DNA of 64,000 nt from Spirochaetaceae bacterium UBA5556 (GCA_002425765.1 DIMW01000002.1:128412-192411), one strand, 5' to 3'; positions 42,640 through 51,497 are shown, counted from the stretch's first letter. Numbers and translations: made by a program. The notes: generated by a model from the sequence alone, not told the origin.

Positions 42640-44834
42640 GCCGTTGCTCCCCGCGCGGTCAGCTTCGAGATAAGGGCTGAAAAATCTTTGTCTTTTGCGA
42701 GCGTGTGAAGATCGACAGGCATCTTGTATGTCCAGTTTGTAGGAAGTGTGGTGCCGGGGACATTGATCCTCTCGTCGCGCGGATCGGGCTCCCTCCATTC
42801 GGCGTGACAGGCGAGGATATCCTGCACTGGATATACCGCCGCGATCGAGGAAGAGAGCGCCATCGCCCGGATGAGCGCCGCGGAGGCGGCAGTATCGAGC
42901 ACCTTGGGAGGCTCGGCCGCACTCTGTGGAGGCAGCCCCTCCTCCGCCTCTTCGCGCGCGCAGCTTTCGAGCAAGGAGCGCAGAAGCGCATCATACTCCG
43001 CCATTTTTGTAAAAATCGTCCAGAGCTGCGCGCGGTCCGCCTCTTCTTCCCACCACTGGCGGATATTGGTCGAGTCATGAACCGACGTGCAGGCGACCGA
43101 CAGGGGCTCATATGTTTCGAGCGGGACATAGGGCTGATCAGGCTTCTCCCATTTCCGCTCCCAGCGGAGCACCCTGAGGCCGGGGATATCCATTTCACGC
43201 AGCACCTTGGGAACGCAGGGCGGTACCGCGCCGAGGTCCTCGGCAAAAGGCTGCATCCCTGTGACCGACACGAGCATCGACAGAAGCTCGCGCCCTCGCG
43301 CCTCCCATGTACCGAGCGATGCCGCCGTCAGTCTGGAGGCTTCTTTCTCCAGTGCATCCTGTTCCTGAGGACTGAGGCTCTTCCAGCTCGTCGTATCGTG
43401 ATAGCTCCACTGGAAAACATACTGCCCGGGCTCAACCTCATAGATCGCCCGATCGATCCACCAGTCGCTCATGCTGCGTACATAGGCATCCAAACTGTGC
43501 CGCACCTCCGGAAAATCCCGATGCATATCCGAGAAAAGCGCATAGATGTCCGCCGTACCCCGAATTCCCGGGTTGAACAGAAAAAGCGGTTCATCGTTAA
43601 TGCGCACAAGGCATGCGCCGCGCGCATCCTCGAGGCACTTCGCGAAAGCCGCTTTCCGATCCGCCACTGGCGGTGCCCCCGCGTTGTGCTCCGCCCCAGT
43701 CGCGATGGCCGCGAATTCGTCGAGACACGTCTTCTCAGCACTTTGAATCTTCCATTCGGGGATATGTGGCTTGGAAAGCCACCTGATGCGCTCGTCCGCA
43801 AAGCCGAGAGCGCTCAACTCGGAACGAGACATGTGCTCGGAAGGTTCGAAGGCTCCAATGTAAGCATCGCTCTCGAACGCGCTGATAGCCCAGATGCGGA
43901 AGAATCCGAGGACATGATCGATGCGGTACGCGGTATAGAACTTGTCCGCGTAGCCGAGGCGCTGGCGCCAGAAAACATAATTCCGGGCACGGAGCGCGTC
44001 CCAGTCGTAGAGGGGGAACCCCCAATTCTGGCCACGCGGCGAGTACATGTCGGGCGGCGCCCCCGCCTGTCTGTCGAGAATGAAAATATCGCGACGGAAC
44101 CATACGTCCGCGGAATCTTTGGCGAGAAGTATGGGTATGTCGCCCATAAGATCGACGCCCATATCTCTCACGGCCCGGGCCGCCTTCTCAAGCTGCCCGC
44201 GCGCGAGAACCTGAAGCCAGAGCCGGAATCGCGCCTCTTCCGCGAATTCGGTGTTGAACCAGAGCGCGTCTACATCTTCGGGAGAGACGTTTTTCCATTC
44301 GGGCCACTCCCACCAGGGGGCGAGGCCAAATTTCTCTTTAAGAGAGATAAAGCAGGCGTATGGCTTGGCCCAGCGCTCTCGGGCGGCAAAGGTTTCCGCG
44401 AGAGGGGTACAAAAATCCCGACTTGCGATCCAGGCGGTGCGAAGGGCGGCGAGTTTTGCGTCCAGGGCGCTCTCGAAAGGAACCCGCGCAAGGTTCCCGT
44501 ATTTCCGGTCCAGGGCACGCTCTGCCCGAACAAGCCCTTTTGCGGCCTCGTCTTCGAGCGGCACGCCCAGCGAAGCCATCGTATCCACAGTCTCCGACAG
44601 AGAGATATACAGAGGATGCAGCGCAAAGGCACTCAGGGCCGCATAGGGAGAAGTGCCGTTTCCCGTATCGTTGAGCGGCAGAAGTTGAATGAGGGAAAGC
44701 CCCCACTGTTTTGCAAGTCTGCCAAGGGGCACCAGATCGGAAAACACCCCGCAGGCGGCATTCTTGTTCTTCTTGAGGGCAAGAAGCGGCACCGCGAGTC
44801 CCGCGATCTGGCTCTTTTCGTGGATGAATTTCAT
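42636..44834 (-). CDS. malQ: 4-alpha-glucanotransferase (amylomaltase, GH77)
   Basis: Transfers maltosyl/glucanosyl units between alpha-1,4-glucans in maltodextrin or glycogen metabolism. 732 residues, longer than the about 500-residue Thermus type. GH77 motifs seen: PYAALSAFALHPLYI, MGDIPILLAKDSADVW, YRIDHVLGFFRIW (catalytic Asp in RIDH), EDLGAVPPCVPKVL (acid/base Glu) and SVHDSTNIRQWW. It starts as ATGA on the radA stop and ends as GTGA on the Gate gene, so all three are translationally linked. It could cooperate with the sugar operon at 56656-63991. Confidence 0.92.
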   Translation of the reverse strand: MKFIHEKSQIAGLAVPLLALKKNKNAACGVFSDLVPLGRLAKQWGLSLIQLLPLNDTGNGTSPYAALSAFALHPLYISLSETVDTMASLGVPLEDEAAKGLVRAERALDRKYGNLARVPFESALDAKLAALRTAWIASRDFCTPLAETFAARERWAKPYACFISLKEKFGLAPWWEWPEWKNVSPEDVDALWFNTEFAEEARFRLWLQVLARGQLEKAARAVRDMGVDLMGDIPILLAKDSADVWFRRDIFILDRQAGAPPDMYSPRGQNWGFPLYDWDALRARNYVFWRQRLGYADKFYTAYRIDHVLGFFRIWAISAFESDAYIGAFEPSEHMSRSELSALGFADERIRWLSKPHIPEWKIQSAEKTCLDEFAAIATGAEHNAGAPPVADRKAAFAKCLEDARGACLVRINDEPLFLFNPGIRGTADIYALFSDMHRDFPEVRHSLDAYVRSMSDWWIDRAIYEVEPGQYVFQWSYHDTTSWKSLSPQEQDALEKEASRLTAASLGTWEARGRELLSMLVSVTGMQPFAEDLGAVPPCVPKVLREMDIPGLRVLRWERKWEKPDQPYVPLETYEPLSVACTSVHDSTNIRQWWEEEADRAQLWTIFTKMAEYDALLRSLLESCAREEAEEGLPPQSAAEPPKVLDTAASAALIRAMALSSSIAAVYPVQDILACHAEWREPDPRDERINVPGTTLPTNWTYKMPVDLHTLAKDKDFSALISKLTARGATA

Positions 44835-46234
44835 GCCCTACTCTCCTGGTTCCATAGAATGCGTAGCGATTCTTTGAGAGAAGATACTCCCAGCCAGTGG
44901 GAGGCGGATTGGCCTGAGCTGACTCCAGACTCCACTTTCCCGCTGTGCGCGCGAGACACTTCCTCGCCGGGCAGGGCGGCCCGAGGTCCTATAATCCGCG
45001 CGAAGCCAAGCTGGCTTGCTGCCTTCGCGCGCCGCTCCATCGAGCGGACGGGACGAATTTCCCCGGCAAGCGAGAGCTCGCCCGCCATCGCCGAGCCTTC
45101 GGGCAGCGCTTGGCTGGATCTCGCGGAGTAGAGCGCGCAGGCGAGGGGAAGATCGACCGCCGGCTCCGTGAGCCGCAAGCCCCCCGCCACATTCACATAG
45201 ATCTCCTGACTCGAAAAATCGAGCCTCGTCTGCTTCTCGAGCACCGCCGCGATCCTGGACACGCGCAGAGGGTCGATCCGGTCCGAATACACGCGCATGA
45301 TGCCCGATTTCGAGGGAATCGCGAGCGCCTGAACCTCGGCGAGCAGAATCCGGGAACCTTCGTGGACGATAGCCACCGCGATGCCCGCCGGCAACTGGCC
45401 CTCGCGCCGCACCATGAAGATGCCCGAAGGGTCGGCGAGTTCGACAAGCCCGCCTTCCCCCATCAGGAAGAATCCCAGCTCGTCCGAAGAACCGAAGCGG
45501 TTTTTGCTCGTGCGAAGTACCCTGAGCGCGTTCTCCGCCTGCTCGAAACTGACCACCGCATCGACGAGGTGCTCGGCCGCTTTCGGCCCGGCGATCATGC
45601 CGTCCTTTGTCACGTGCGCGACCAGCACGACGATCGAATCGTGACTCTTCGCCCATTCGACGAATTCCTGCGTGCAGAATTTTATCTGATTCGGCGTCCC
45701 CGGCACCGCGCCGGCTTCCGGCGAGTGGACCGTCTGTATTGAATCGACCACCGTGAGCAGAGGATGCACCGAGTCCATCACCGACAGGCAGGCATGCACA
45801 TCGTTGCTGCAGAACACCTCGATCTGTTTCGAGAGAGCCCCGATGCGCTCGGCCCGAAGCCGTATCTGCGCGGCCGACTCTTCTCCCGAAACATAGAGGG
45901 CCTTGCCCTTCGCCCCAAGTTTCGCGCAGGCCTGCAGCAACAGCGTGCTCTTGCCGATGCCGGGCTCGCCGCCGATGAGAACCGCCGAACCGCGCATAAA
46001 ACCGCCGCCGAGCACCCTGTTCAGCTCGGAAATTCCCGACGACACGCGTGCGCCCAAAGTCGGGTCCACCGACTCCAGGGGAACCGAGAAGGCCGTCTTG
46101 TCTTTTTCAAAACGCCCCGTGGTCTTGGCTTCGACCATGGTGTTCCACTGCCCGCACTCCGGACAGCGCCCGAGCCACTTCGGCTCTTCATGGCCGCACG
46201 CGGAACAACGGTATATGAGCGAAGGCTTTTTCAT
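44831..46234 (-). CDS. radA: DNA repair protein RadA (Sms)
   Basis: RecA-like helicase promoting branch migration in recombination repair. 467 residues: C4 zinc finger (C10, C13, C24, C27), Walker A GGEPGIGKST (88-97), the RadA-specific KNRFGSSDELG (from 244), and a C-terminal Lon-like domain with LPEGSAMAGELSLAGEIRPV. The frame continues upstream 30 codons, but MKKPSLIYRCSACGHEEPKW is the family start, after AAAGGCAGT. It overlaps malQ and is divergent from the methyltransferase gene across a nested inverted repeat. Confidence 0.95.
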   Translation of the reverse strand: MKKPSLIYRCSACGHEEPKWLGRCPECGQWNTMVEAKTTGRFEKDKTAFSVPLESVDPTLGARVSSGISELNRVLGGGFMRGSAVLIGGEPGIGKSTLLLQACAKLGAKGKALYVSGEESAAQIRLRAERIGALSKQIEVFCSNDVHACLSVMDSVHPLLTVVDSIQTVHSPEAGAVPGTPNQIKFCTQEFVEWAKSHDSIVVLVAHVTKDGMIAGPKAAEHLVDAVVSFEQAENALRVLRTSKNRFGSSDELGFFLMGEGGLVELADPSGIFMVRREGQLPAGIAVAIVHEGSRILLAEVQALAIPSKSGIMRVYSDRIDPLRVSRIAAVLEKQTRLDFSSQEIYVNVAGGLRLTEPAVDLPLACALYSARSSQALPEGSAMAGELSLAGEIRPVRSMERRAKAASQLGFARIIGPRAALPGEEVSRAHSGKVESGVSSGQSASHWLGVSSLKESLRILWNQESRA

Positions 46235-46243
46235 ACTGCCTTT

Positions 46244-46308
46244 ATGGTATATGAGGGCGCGGGCAGGTTCAATATGGCTTGTATTGAATACGTGCCCGCT
46301 ATTACCAT
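46244..46308. repeat. Three-tier nested inverted repeat in the radA/rRNA methyltransferase divergent region
   Basis: From outside in: ATGGTA/TACCAT (46244 and 46303), GCGGGCA/TGCCCGC (46259 and 46293) and TTCAATA/TATTGAA (46268 and 46282). The structure fills nearly the whole 80-base gap between two divergent start codons. Possible -35 (TTGAAC, TTGTAT) and -10 (TATACC, TATTAC) boxes for each direction lie in the arms with 15-base spacers, so it may be a symmetric pair of promoters, an operator, or a cruciform. Confidence 0.6.
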
Positions 46309-46314
46309 ACAGAC

Positions 46315-47568
46315 ATGACTGCAATTACGCTCAAGCCCAAGGAAGATATTCGTCTCCGGCACGGACATCCATGGATATACGACAACGAGATCGCGCGCGT
46401 CGAGGGCGAACCGTCGCCAGGCGACGAGGTTGAGATCAGGGATGCCCGAGGCTTCCGCGTAGGGTACGCGTTTTTCAACCCGAACTCGAAGATCAGGGCA
46501 CGCATCTATTCGCGGACGGCAAAATCTGCGGATGAGGCATTCTTCGCGCGCGCCTTTGAGTCCGCAAAGGAATGGCGCCACTTCTGTTTCGGCAGGGACG
46601 CACTCGAACGCGGCATGAGCCTTAGGCTTGCCTACGGCGAGGCCGACTCGGTGCCTGGGCTCATCGTCGACGGATTCATGGGCGTGCCTCTGTCCACCGG
46701 CAACAAGCCGCACGCCGCGGAGGAGGGAGCCGGATCGCCTCCCGGGCTCTGGCTCTCGGTACAGTTTCTGAGCCTCGGCGTCGAGGTCCGCAAATCGCTC
46801 ATCGTGAAGGCCTTGTGCGCGGTGTTTGCCCCCGACGGCATCGTCGAGCGCTCGGACGCCCCGGTGCGGGCGCTCGAGGGCTTACCTGAATCGACGGGGC
46901 TCCTTTGGGGTTCGGTGCCTGAGCGCATCATCATGGAAGAAAATGGCGCGCTTTTTGAGATTGACCTTGCGGGCGGCCAGAAAACCGGCTGGTTCCTGGA
47001 TCAGCGGGCGAACCGCCGCGCCGCCGCGCGCTACGCCCCAAATCGCCGCGTTCTCGATATGTTCTGCAACCAGGGCGGCTTTTCGATCCTCGCGGCGAAA
47101 GCCGGCGCGGCTTCGGTGCTCTCCGTGGACAGTTCCGCCGAAGCGCTCGAGCTCCTCAAGCGAAATGCCGCGCGCAATCAAGTCGCCGACCGCATTTCAG
47201 TGGTCGAGGCCAACGCCTTTGACTACCTCCGCGATCTCGAAAAGATGGGCCAGCGCTTCGATCTCATAATTCTCGACCCTCCAGCCTTCGCAAAGAATCG
47301 CGCAGCGCTGGAGGGTGCGCGGCGCGGCTACAAGGAACTCAACCTGCGAGCGATGCATCTCCTGGAACGGGGCGGCGTGCTCGCCACATTCTCCTGCTCG
47401 CACTCGTTTTCTCCGGAAATGTTCGACGCGATGCTCGCGGACGCCGCGTTCGACTCGAATCGGCGATTGCGCATACTCGAAGAGCGAGCACAGGATCTCG
47501 ACCACCCCATCATGGTCGGTTATGACGAGTCGCGCTATCTGAAATGCAGGATCGTACAGGTGTGGTAG
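46315..47568 (+). CDS. Class I SAM-dependent rRNA methyltransferase, RlmI-like
   Basis: Likely 23S rRNA m5C methyltransferase of the RlmI/YccW group. 417 residues: N-terminal PUA domain (ITLKPKEDIRLRHGHPWIYD), central RNA-binding part, then a Rossmann methyltransferase with GWFLDQRANR, VLDMFCNQGGFSILAAKAGA (SAM site), ILDPPAFAKN and the catalytic-cysteine block ATFSCSHSF. An insertion near residues 128-145 is less conserved. No Shine-Dalgarno site precedes ATG. It is divergent from radA. Confidence 0.88.
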   Translation: MTAITLKPKEDIRLRHGHPWIYDNEIARVEGEPSPGDEVEIRDARGFRVGYAFFNPNSKIRARIYSRTAKSADEAFFARAFESAKEWRHFCFGRDALERGMSLRLAYGEADSVPGLIVDGFMGVPLSTGNKPHAAEEGAGSPPGLWLSVQFLSLGVEVRKSLIVKALCAVFAPDGIVERSDAPVRALEGLPESTGLLWGSVPERIIMEENGALFEIDLAGGQKTGWFLDQRANRRAAARYAPNRRVLDMFCNQGGFSILAAKAGAASVLSVDSSAEALELLKRNAARNQVADRISVVEANAFDYLRDLEKMGQRFDLIILDPPAFAKNRAALEGARRGYKELNLRAMHLLERGGVLATFSCSHSFSPEMFDAMLADAAFDSNRRLRILEERAQDLDHPIMVGYDESRYLKCRIVQVW

Positions 47569-47659
47569 AAGCTGCGCCCGCGCAAGGAAACGGTGCGGCC
47601 AGCCACTCCGGATACCCGCAGGCGGGCGGCTATCTTCCAGCCCGTAAAAACGGCTCGTC

Positions 47660-47950
47660 TTACAGCACTTTCACCTTCGAGATATCTTCAAGGTAGACAC
47701 CAAAGAGTCTCGATAACTGGCTCGATTCGGTGTACTGTGTGTCGGCCTTATTATTGAAAAAATCGATGAACGCCTTCATCTCTTCGGGCTTCTGAGAGTA
47801 GAGCGCCGAAGCAAACGCGGCGCGATATAGCCCTTTTCCGGCGAGATCCGTGGTTGAGAGACGGCCGAACTCTTTCTTTGCCCTGCCGTCGACGATCGCG
47901 GTATCACCGTCATATCCGATGCAGGATATAAAGTCCTCGCGAGAAATCAT
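47660..47950 (-). CDS. Hypothetical protein, 96 residues
   Basis: I do not recognise this family. The product starts MISREDFISCIGYDGDTAIV after ACGGAGTATCT and is soluble, mildly acidic and probably alpha-helical, with the segment LYRAAFASALYSQKPEEMKA and a C-terminal VYLEDISKVKVL. The frame is open 34 codons upstream, but that part contains the terminator region of the rubredoxin operon. A weak TTAACT/TATCTT pair could serve as its promoter. It stands alone between the methyltransferase gene and that terminator. Confidence 0.7.
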   Translation of the reverse strand: MISREDFISCIGYDGDTAIVDGRAKKEFGRLSTTDLAGKGLYRAAFASALYSQKPEEMKAFIDFFNNKADTQYTESSQLSRLFGVYLEDISKVKVL

Positions 47951-48023
47951 AGATACTCCGTATGTACAAGATACCAAAGAAAGACCAAATAAGTTAAGGG
48001 GCCCGACCTTTCCCTGTATGATG

Positions 48024-48048
48024 AAAAAAGGGGCGCCGGGCGCCCCTT
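48024..48048 (-). terminator. Rho-independent terminator of the rubrerythrin-SOR-rubredoxin operon
   Basis: AAGGGGCG pairs with CGCCCCTT around CCCGG and is followed by TTTT on the minus strand, 45 bases past the rubredoxin stop. It closes the oxygen-defence operon before the 96-residue gene. Confidence 0.88.
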
Positions 48049-48092
48049 CCATGCTACGTTCTTTGAGTATCTATGCGCGATTAAGTAATCTT

Positions 48093-48254
48093 TCAATCCA
48101 TCGGCGAGAACGAATCCTTGCTCGCTCCGCACATCGGGCATACCCAATCGTCGGGCAACTTCTCGAATGGGGTTCCTGCGGGTATCTTGCCATCGGGGTC
48201 CCCTTCAGCGGGGTCATAAATGTAGCCACAAACATCACATACATACTTCTTCAT
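48093..48254 (-). CDS. Rubredoxin
   Basis: 53-residue electron carrier with one Fe(SCys)4 site: C6, C9, C39 and C42 in CDVCGY and CPMCGA. The sequence [20 protein letters not shown] and the [16 protein letters not shown] ending are classical. It probably donates electrons to superoxide reductase and rubrerythrin encoded just upstream. ATG follows AGGAGCGCCCC. Last gene of the operon. Confidence 0.97.
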   Translation of the reverse strand: MKKYVCDVCGYIYDPAEGDPDGKIPAGTPFEKLPDDWVCPMCGASKDSFSPMD

Positions 48255-48280
48255 GGGGCGCTCCTTTTCGTACAAGCTTA

Positions 48281-48655
48281 CTATGCTTTCCACAATCCGT
48301 GAAGATTGCAATACTCTCTCGCACTGACTTTTCCCGCCTTTACGGGGAAGAACGCCTTGGGTTCCATACCGGGCGCAAGGAAAGCGCGATAGGAATTGCC
48401 ATCGGCGATAAGCTCTATCCACTCGATATAATGCTTTTCTTCCATAGGATGCGGTACGGATCCTACGTTCACCCACCATCCATCCGCGGTTTTTTCAAGC
48501 ACAGGAACATGCTTCTCCTTCGCGGCATCGGTCGTGTTTTCGACAAACAGTTTCATGGGCTCGCCGCAGCACACAAGCTCGCCGTCGCCGGCATGCAGCA
48601 CTTCGACGATATTACCACATTTCATGCATTTATAGATCTGTTTCTTCTGCGTCAT
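48281..48655 (-). CDS. Superoxide reductase (desulfoferrodoxin, two-iron type)
   Basis: Reduces superoxide to peroxide without making oxygen. 124 residues: N-terminal desulforedoxin domain with C10, C13, C29, C30 (centre I), then the catalytic centre II with EKHVPV (H49), H69, H75 and the C-terminal C116/H119 in EYCNLHGLW. All ligands are present. It lies 11 bases after rubrerythrin and before rubredoxin, an anaerobe's superoxide and peroxide pathway. Confidence 0.96.
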   Translation of the reverse strand: MTQKKQIYKCMKCGNIVEVLHAGDGELVCCGEPMKLFVENTTDAAKEKHVPVLEKTADGWWVNVGSVPHPMEEKHYIEWIELIADGNSYRAFLAPGMEPKAFFPVKAGKVSAREYCNLHGLWKA

Positions 48656-48666
48656 ACCAAACCTCC

Positions 48667-49242
48667 TTACCAGTTTTCGCCTAGAAGTTCAAAATACGCC
48701 TGCGGATGTGCACACGCGGGGCACACTTTCGGCGGTTCCGTACCTTCGAAGAGATAGCCGCAATTGAGACAGCGCCAGACCACCGGCTTATCCCGCTTAA
48801 AGACGCGGCCAGCATCAATATTCGCCATAAAAGCCTCATACCGCTTCGCATGCTGTTTCTCCGCCACCGCGATGGATTCAAAGACCGTCGCAATCGCCTC
48901 AAAGCCTTCTTCGCGCGCTACTTTTGCAAAACCAGGATACATTTCCTTCCACTCGTAGTTTTCTCCGCCGGCCGCTTCAACCAAGTTCTCCCGGGTCGTA
49001 CCGATGATGCCCGCGGGGAATTCCGCGGAAATTTTGGCGGTCCCGCCCTCCAGAAATTTGAAAAGGCGTTTCGCGTGTTCCTTTTCCTGGTTGGCCGTCT
49101 CTTCGAAGACAAGCTGAATCTGGATTAAGCCTTCATCTTTTGCCTTTGAGGCAAAATAGGTGTAGCGGTTACGCGCCTGGGATTCTCCTGCAAACGCGGT
49201 GAGAAGATTGACTTCAGTCTTTGTCCCTTTTACGCTCTTCAT
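48667..49242 (-). CDS. Rubrerythrin
   Basis: Peroxide-scavenging diiron protein. 191 residues: four-helix ferritin-like domain with E20, ExxH at 53-56 and ExxH at 128-131, then a rubredoxin-like domain (C158, C161, C174, C177). It uses reduced rubredoxin to remove the hydrogen peroxide made by superoxide reductase. It is first in a three-gene operon; an inverted repeat at 49281-49305 overlaps its likely promoter. ATG follows AGAGGAGGAAACA. Confidence 0.96.
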   Translation of the reverse strand: MKSVKGTKTEVNLLTAFAGESQARNRYTYFASKAKDEGLIQIQLVFEETANQEKEHAKRLFKFLEGGTAKISAEFPAGIIGTTRENLVEAAGGENYEWKEMYPGFAKVAREEGFEAIATVFESIAVAEKQHAKRYEAFMANIDAGRVFKRDKPVVWRCLNCGYLFEGTEPPKVCPACAHPQAYFELLGENW

Positions 49243-49280
49243 TGTTTCCTCCTCTGAAAACTTCCTTGTTCATTCCGGGT

Positions 49281-49326
49281 GTTATATTCTTTTTTGATTA
49301 TATACCAAGAGGAAAACAAACGTAAA
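49281..49326 (-). promoter_or_regulatory. Promoter and overlapping inverted repeat for the rubrerythrin operon
   Basis: TATAAT lies at 49297-49302 with TTTACG 18 bases upstream. An imperfect AT-rich inverted repeat, GTATATAATC and GAATATAAC around AAAAAA (49281-49305), covers the -10 box. It resembles a PerR/Fur-type operator in size and base content but does not match the PerR box exactly. Confidence 0.5.
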
Positions 49327-49403
49327 TATCATCCACGGGAATTCCGACAACGTAAACTTGAATTTAAAAGCCGTGTCTGCGCGTCTTCATTGCGGGAGAC
49401 ACT

Positions 49404-50111
49404 ATGGCAGAATGGCAGACATACGAAAAAACAGCGTTACAGATCGAACGCGACACCCCGTCCCTGGACATTCGCGAGCGGATGTTGAAGTTCGGCAGCG
49501 GCTCGATATCCAATCTCGATCTCGTCGTCGCGATCCTGGGCACCGGGGTACCGGGGAAACCGGTCCGAAGGCTCGCAAAAGAAGTCTTGGACCAAATTAC
49601 GCAGAGTACTCACACCTTCGATATAGATAAACTGATGGTAATCGCGGGGATGGGCGAGGCTAAAAGTTGCGCCGTCGCCGCCGCGATCGAGCTGGGAAGG
49701 CGCATATTCTCTATACGGGGCATTCGTATCGCCATGCCCAAAGACGCCTTCCCCCTGCTTGTCCACTTCGCGGATATACGGCAAGAGCATTTCATTGTGA
49801 TGTCTTTAAATGGAGGACACGAGGTGAACGCGGTCCGGGAGATCACCAAGGGATTGATCAATAAGACTGTCGTGCACCCCAGAGAGGTCTTTGCCGACCC
49901 TATTACCGACAGGGCATGCGCCGTCATCGTCGCCCACAATCATCCCAGCGGGAATCTCGAACCTTCTGATGAAGATTTGGACATCACAAAGCGGCTACGG
50001 CAGTCGGGCGACATTCTGGGCATCCCTGTGCTGGATCACCTCATTTTTTCGGAAGCAGGGTACTTCAGCTTTGTAGAACATGGACTTATCGCCGCGTCAA
50101 AAAACGGGTAG
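49404..50111 (+). CDS. radC: RadC family protein (JAMM/MPN+ domain)
   Basis: 235 residues: N-terminal helix-hairpin-helix region (MLKFGSGSISNLDLVVAILG) and a C-terminal JAMM metalloprotease-like domain with H178, H180 and D191 in AHNHPSGNLEPSDED. The name is historical; a real role in DNA repair is doubtful and the catalytic activity is unproven. ATG follows GGGAGACACT. Divergent from rubrerythrin across 161 bases; convergent with the PLP enzyme gene. Confidence 0.93.
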   Translation: MAEWQTYEKTALQIERDTPSLDIRERMLKFGSGSISNLDLVVAILGTGVPGKPVRRLAKEVLDQITQSTHTFDIDKLMVIAGMGEAKSCAVAAAIELGRRIFSIRGIRIAMPKDAFPLLVHFADIRQEHFIVMSLNGGHEVNAVREITKGLINKTVVHPREVFADPITDRACAVIVAHNHPSGNLEPSDEDLDITKRLRQSGDILGIPVLDHLIFSEAGYFSFVEHGLIAASKNG

Positions 50112-50166
50112 TGACACAGGGGTGCGCTTGATATGCAACGCCGCACGCGCACCCCCGCGCCTTGCA

Positions 50167-51345
50167 TCAGATAATGCCGAACTTCTTTCCGGCCTCTTCG
50201 AAGATGTCGAGCGCCCGCTGCAACTGTTCTCTGGTGTGTGTCGCCATATAGGAGGTGCGCAGGAGCGCCATCCCTTCCGGCACGGCCGGGCTGATGACGG
50301 GGTTTGTATAGAGCCCGTTATCGAAGAGCTCTTTCCAGAACCGGAAGCAGGTCTCATCCTCGCCAATGATCACGGGAATGATCGGCGTCTGTGTGTTGCC
50401 GATGTTGAAGCCGAGCTCGCGGAAGCCCTTCATCATGAAGCGGGCGTTGTCCCAGAGATGCTCTACATGCTCAGGCTCTGCCTCCATGATCTCGAGCGCG
50501 GCGAGGGCCGCCATCGCATTCGGCGCGGGAAGGGACGCCGAAAACATGAAAGAGCGTGCCGTATGTTTGATGTAGTTGATGACATCTTTGTCGCCCGCCA
50601 CAAAGCCTCCGAGCGATGCAAAGCTCTTCGAGAAGGTGCCCATGATGATATCGACCTTGTCGGTAAGACCAAAATGCCAGGCCGTGCCGCGCCCGCCTCC
50701 AAGAATGCCGAGAGAGTGCGCGTCATCGACATAGAGCCTCGCTCCATACCGCCCGCAAATATCGACCAGCCTCGGCAGGTCGACGATATCGCCTCCCATG
50801 GAAAATACACCGTCGACGACAACCAACGCGCCCGATTCCTGTGGCACCTTCTGCAGAATCCGTTCAAGCTGGTCGAGGTCGGCATGCACATAGCGCTTCA
50901 TCTCGCCCATGCCGAGCCTGCATCCATCGACGATCGACGCGTGATCTTCCTTGTCGGTGATGACGACGTCGTTACGCCCGATCAGCGATGAAATTGCGCC
51001 GAGGTTGGTCTGCATGCCGGTAGAAAATACGAGCGCCGCATCTTTTCCCACAAAAGCAGCGAGACGTTCTTCGAGTTCGTGGTGAAGCTTCAGCGTGCCG
51101 TTCAGAAACCGGCTCCCCGTGCAGGAAGGGCCGAATTCTTCAAGCCCTTTCCGTGCCGCCGCCCTGACTTTTGGATGCATGGTCAGACCAAGATAATTGT
51201 TGGAGCCTATCATGATCAGCTTGCGGCCATGGAAAATGGCTTCGGTTCCCTCGAGCCCGTCAAGAGGCTGGAAATAAGGATAAATCCCTTTTTCCATGGC
51301 CTGCTTGTCCAGGTCGAACTGAAAACATTTTTGGAAAATGTCCAT
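50167..51345 (-). CDS. Alpha-oxoamine synthase, serine-palmitoyltransferase-like
   Basis: PLP enzyme that condenses an amino acid with an acyl-CoA. 392 residues: PLP Lys240 in GTFSKSFASLGG, H135 in DHAS, DDAH at 207-210. The N-terminus (IYPYFQPLDG) and GSNNYLGLT with SRFLNGTLKLHHELEE resemble bacterial serine palmitoyltransferase, the first enzyme of sphingolipid synthesis, more than KBL or BioF. No acyl-carrier or other sphingolipid gene lies nearby, so KBL-type activity cannot be excluded. ATG follows GGAGGTCCTT; promoter at 51452-51480. Confidence 0.8.
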   Translation of the reverse strand: MDIFQKCFQFDLDKQAMEKGIYPYFQPLDGLEGTEAIFHGRKLIMIGSNNYLGLTMHPKVRAAARKGLEEFGPSCTGSRFLNGTLKLHHELEERLAAFVGKDAALVFSTGMQTNLGAISSLIGRNDVVITDKEDHASIVDGCRLGMGEMKRYVHADLDQLERILQKVPQESGALVVVDGVFSMGGDIVDLPRLVDICGRYGARLYVDDAHSLGILGGGRGTAWHFGLTDKVDIIMGTFSKSFASLGGFVAGDKDVINYIKHTARSFMFSASLPAPNAMAALAALEIMEAEPEHVEHLWDNARFMMKGFRELGFNIGNTQTPIIPVIIGEDETCFRFWKELFDNGLYTNPVISPAVPEGMALLRTSYMATHTREQLQRALDIFEEAGKKFGII

Positions 51346-51451
51346 AAGGACCTCCACAATACGCGCAGATTCACTCTGCTACGCAGTTCGCCGGACAGAA
51401 ATACACTGCCGGAGCGCACAGGCTGTATATCAGGCCTGTACCGCTATATTT

Positions 51452-51480
51452 ATTCTAATGGTTTGACAAAGAGGAATCAA
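51452..51480 (-). promoter_or_regulatory. Promoter for the serine-palmitoyltransferase-like gene
   Basis: TTGATT, 17-base spacer, TAGAAT, reading toward the PLP enzyme. The leader carries a 6-bp ACAGGC/GCCTGT hairpin about 15 bases beyond the -10 box. Confidence 0.6.
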
Positions 51481-51497
51481 CGTGTCGAAAAATTCTG

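Noticed and set aside
42705..45131. 808-codon plus-strand frame
   Set aside because: Antisense to malQ and radA, both of which have clear catalytic motifs; this frame has none.
47569..47659. GC-rich repeats after the rRNA methyltransferase gene as a terminator
   Set aside because: CCCGC/GCGGG stretches are present but pairing is short and irregular and lacks a T-run.
50167..51345. Annotation as glycine C-acetyltransferase (kbl)
   Set aside because: The N-terminal YPYFQPL region and SRFLNGTL block fit serine palmitoyltransferase better, and no threonine dehydrogenase gene is adjacent; kept as an alternative only.
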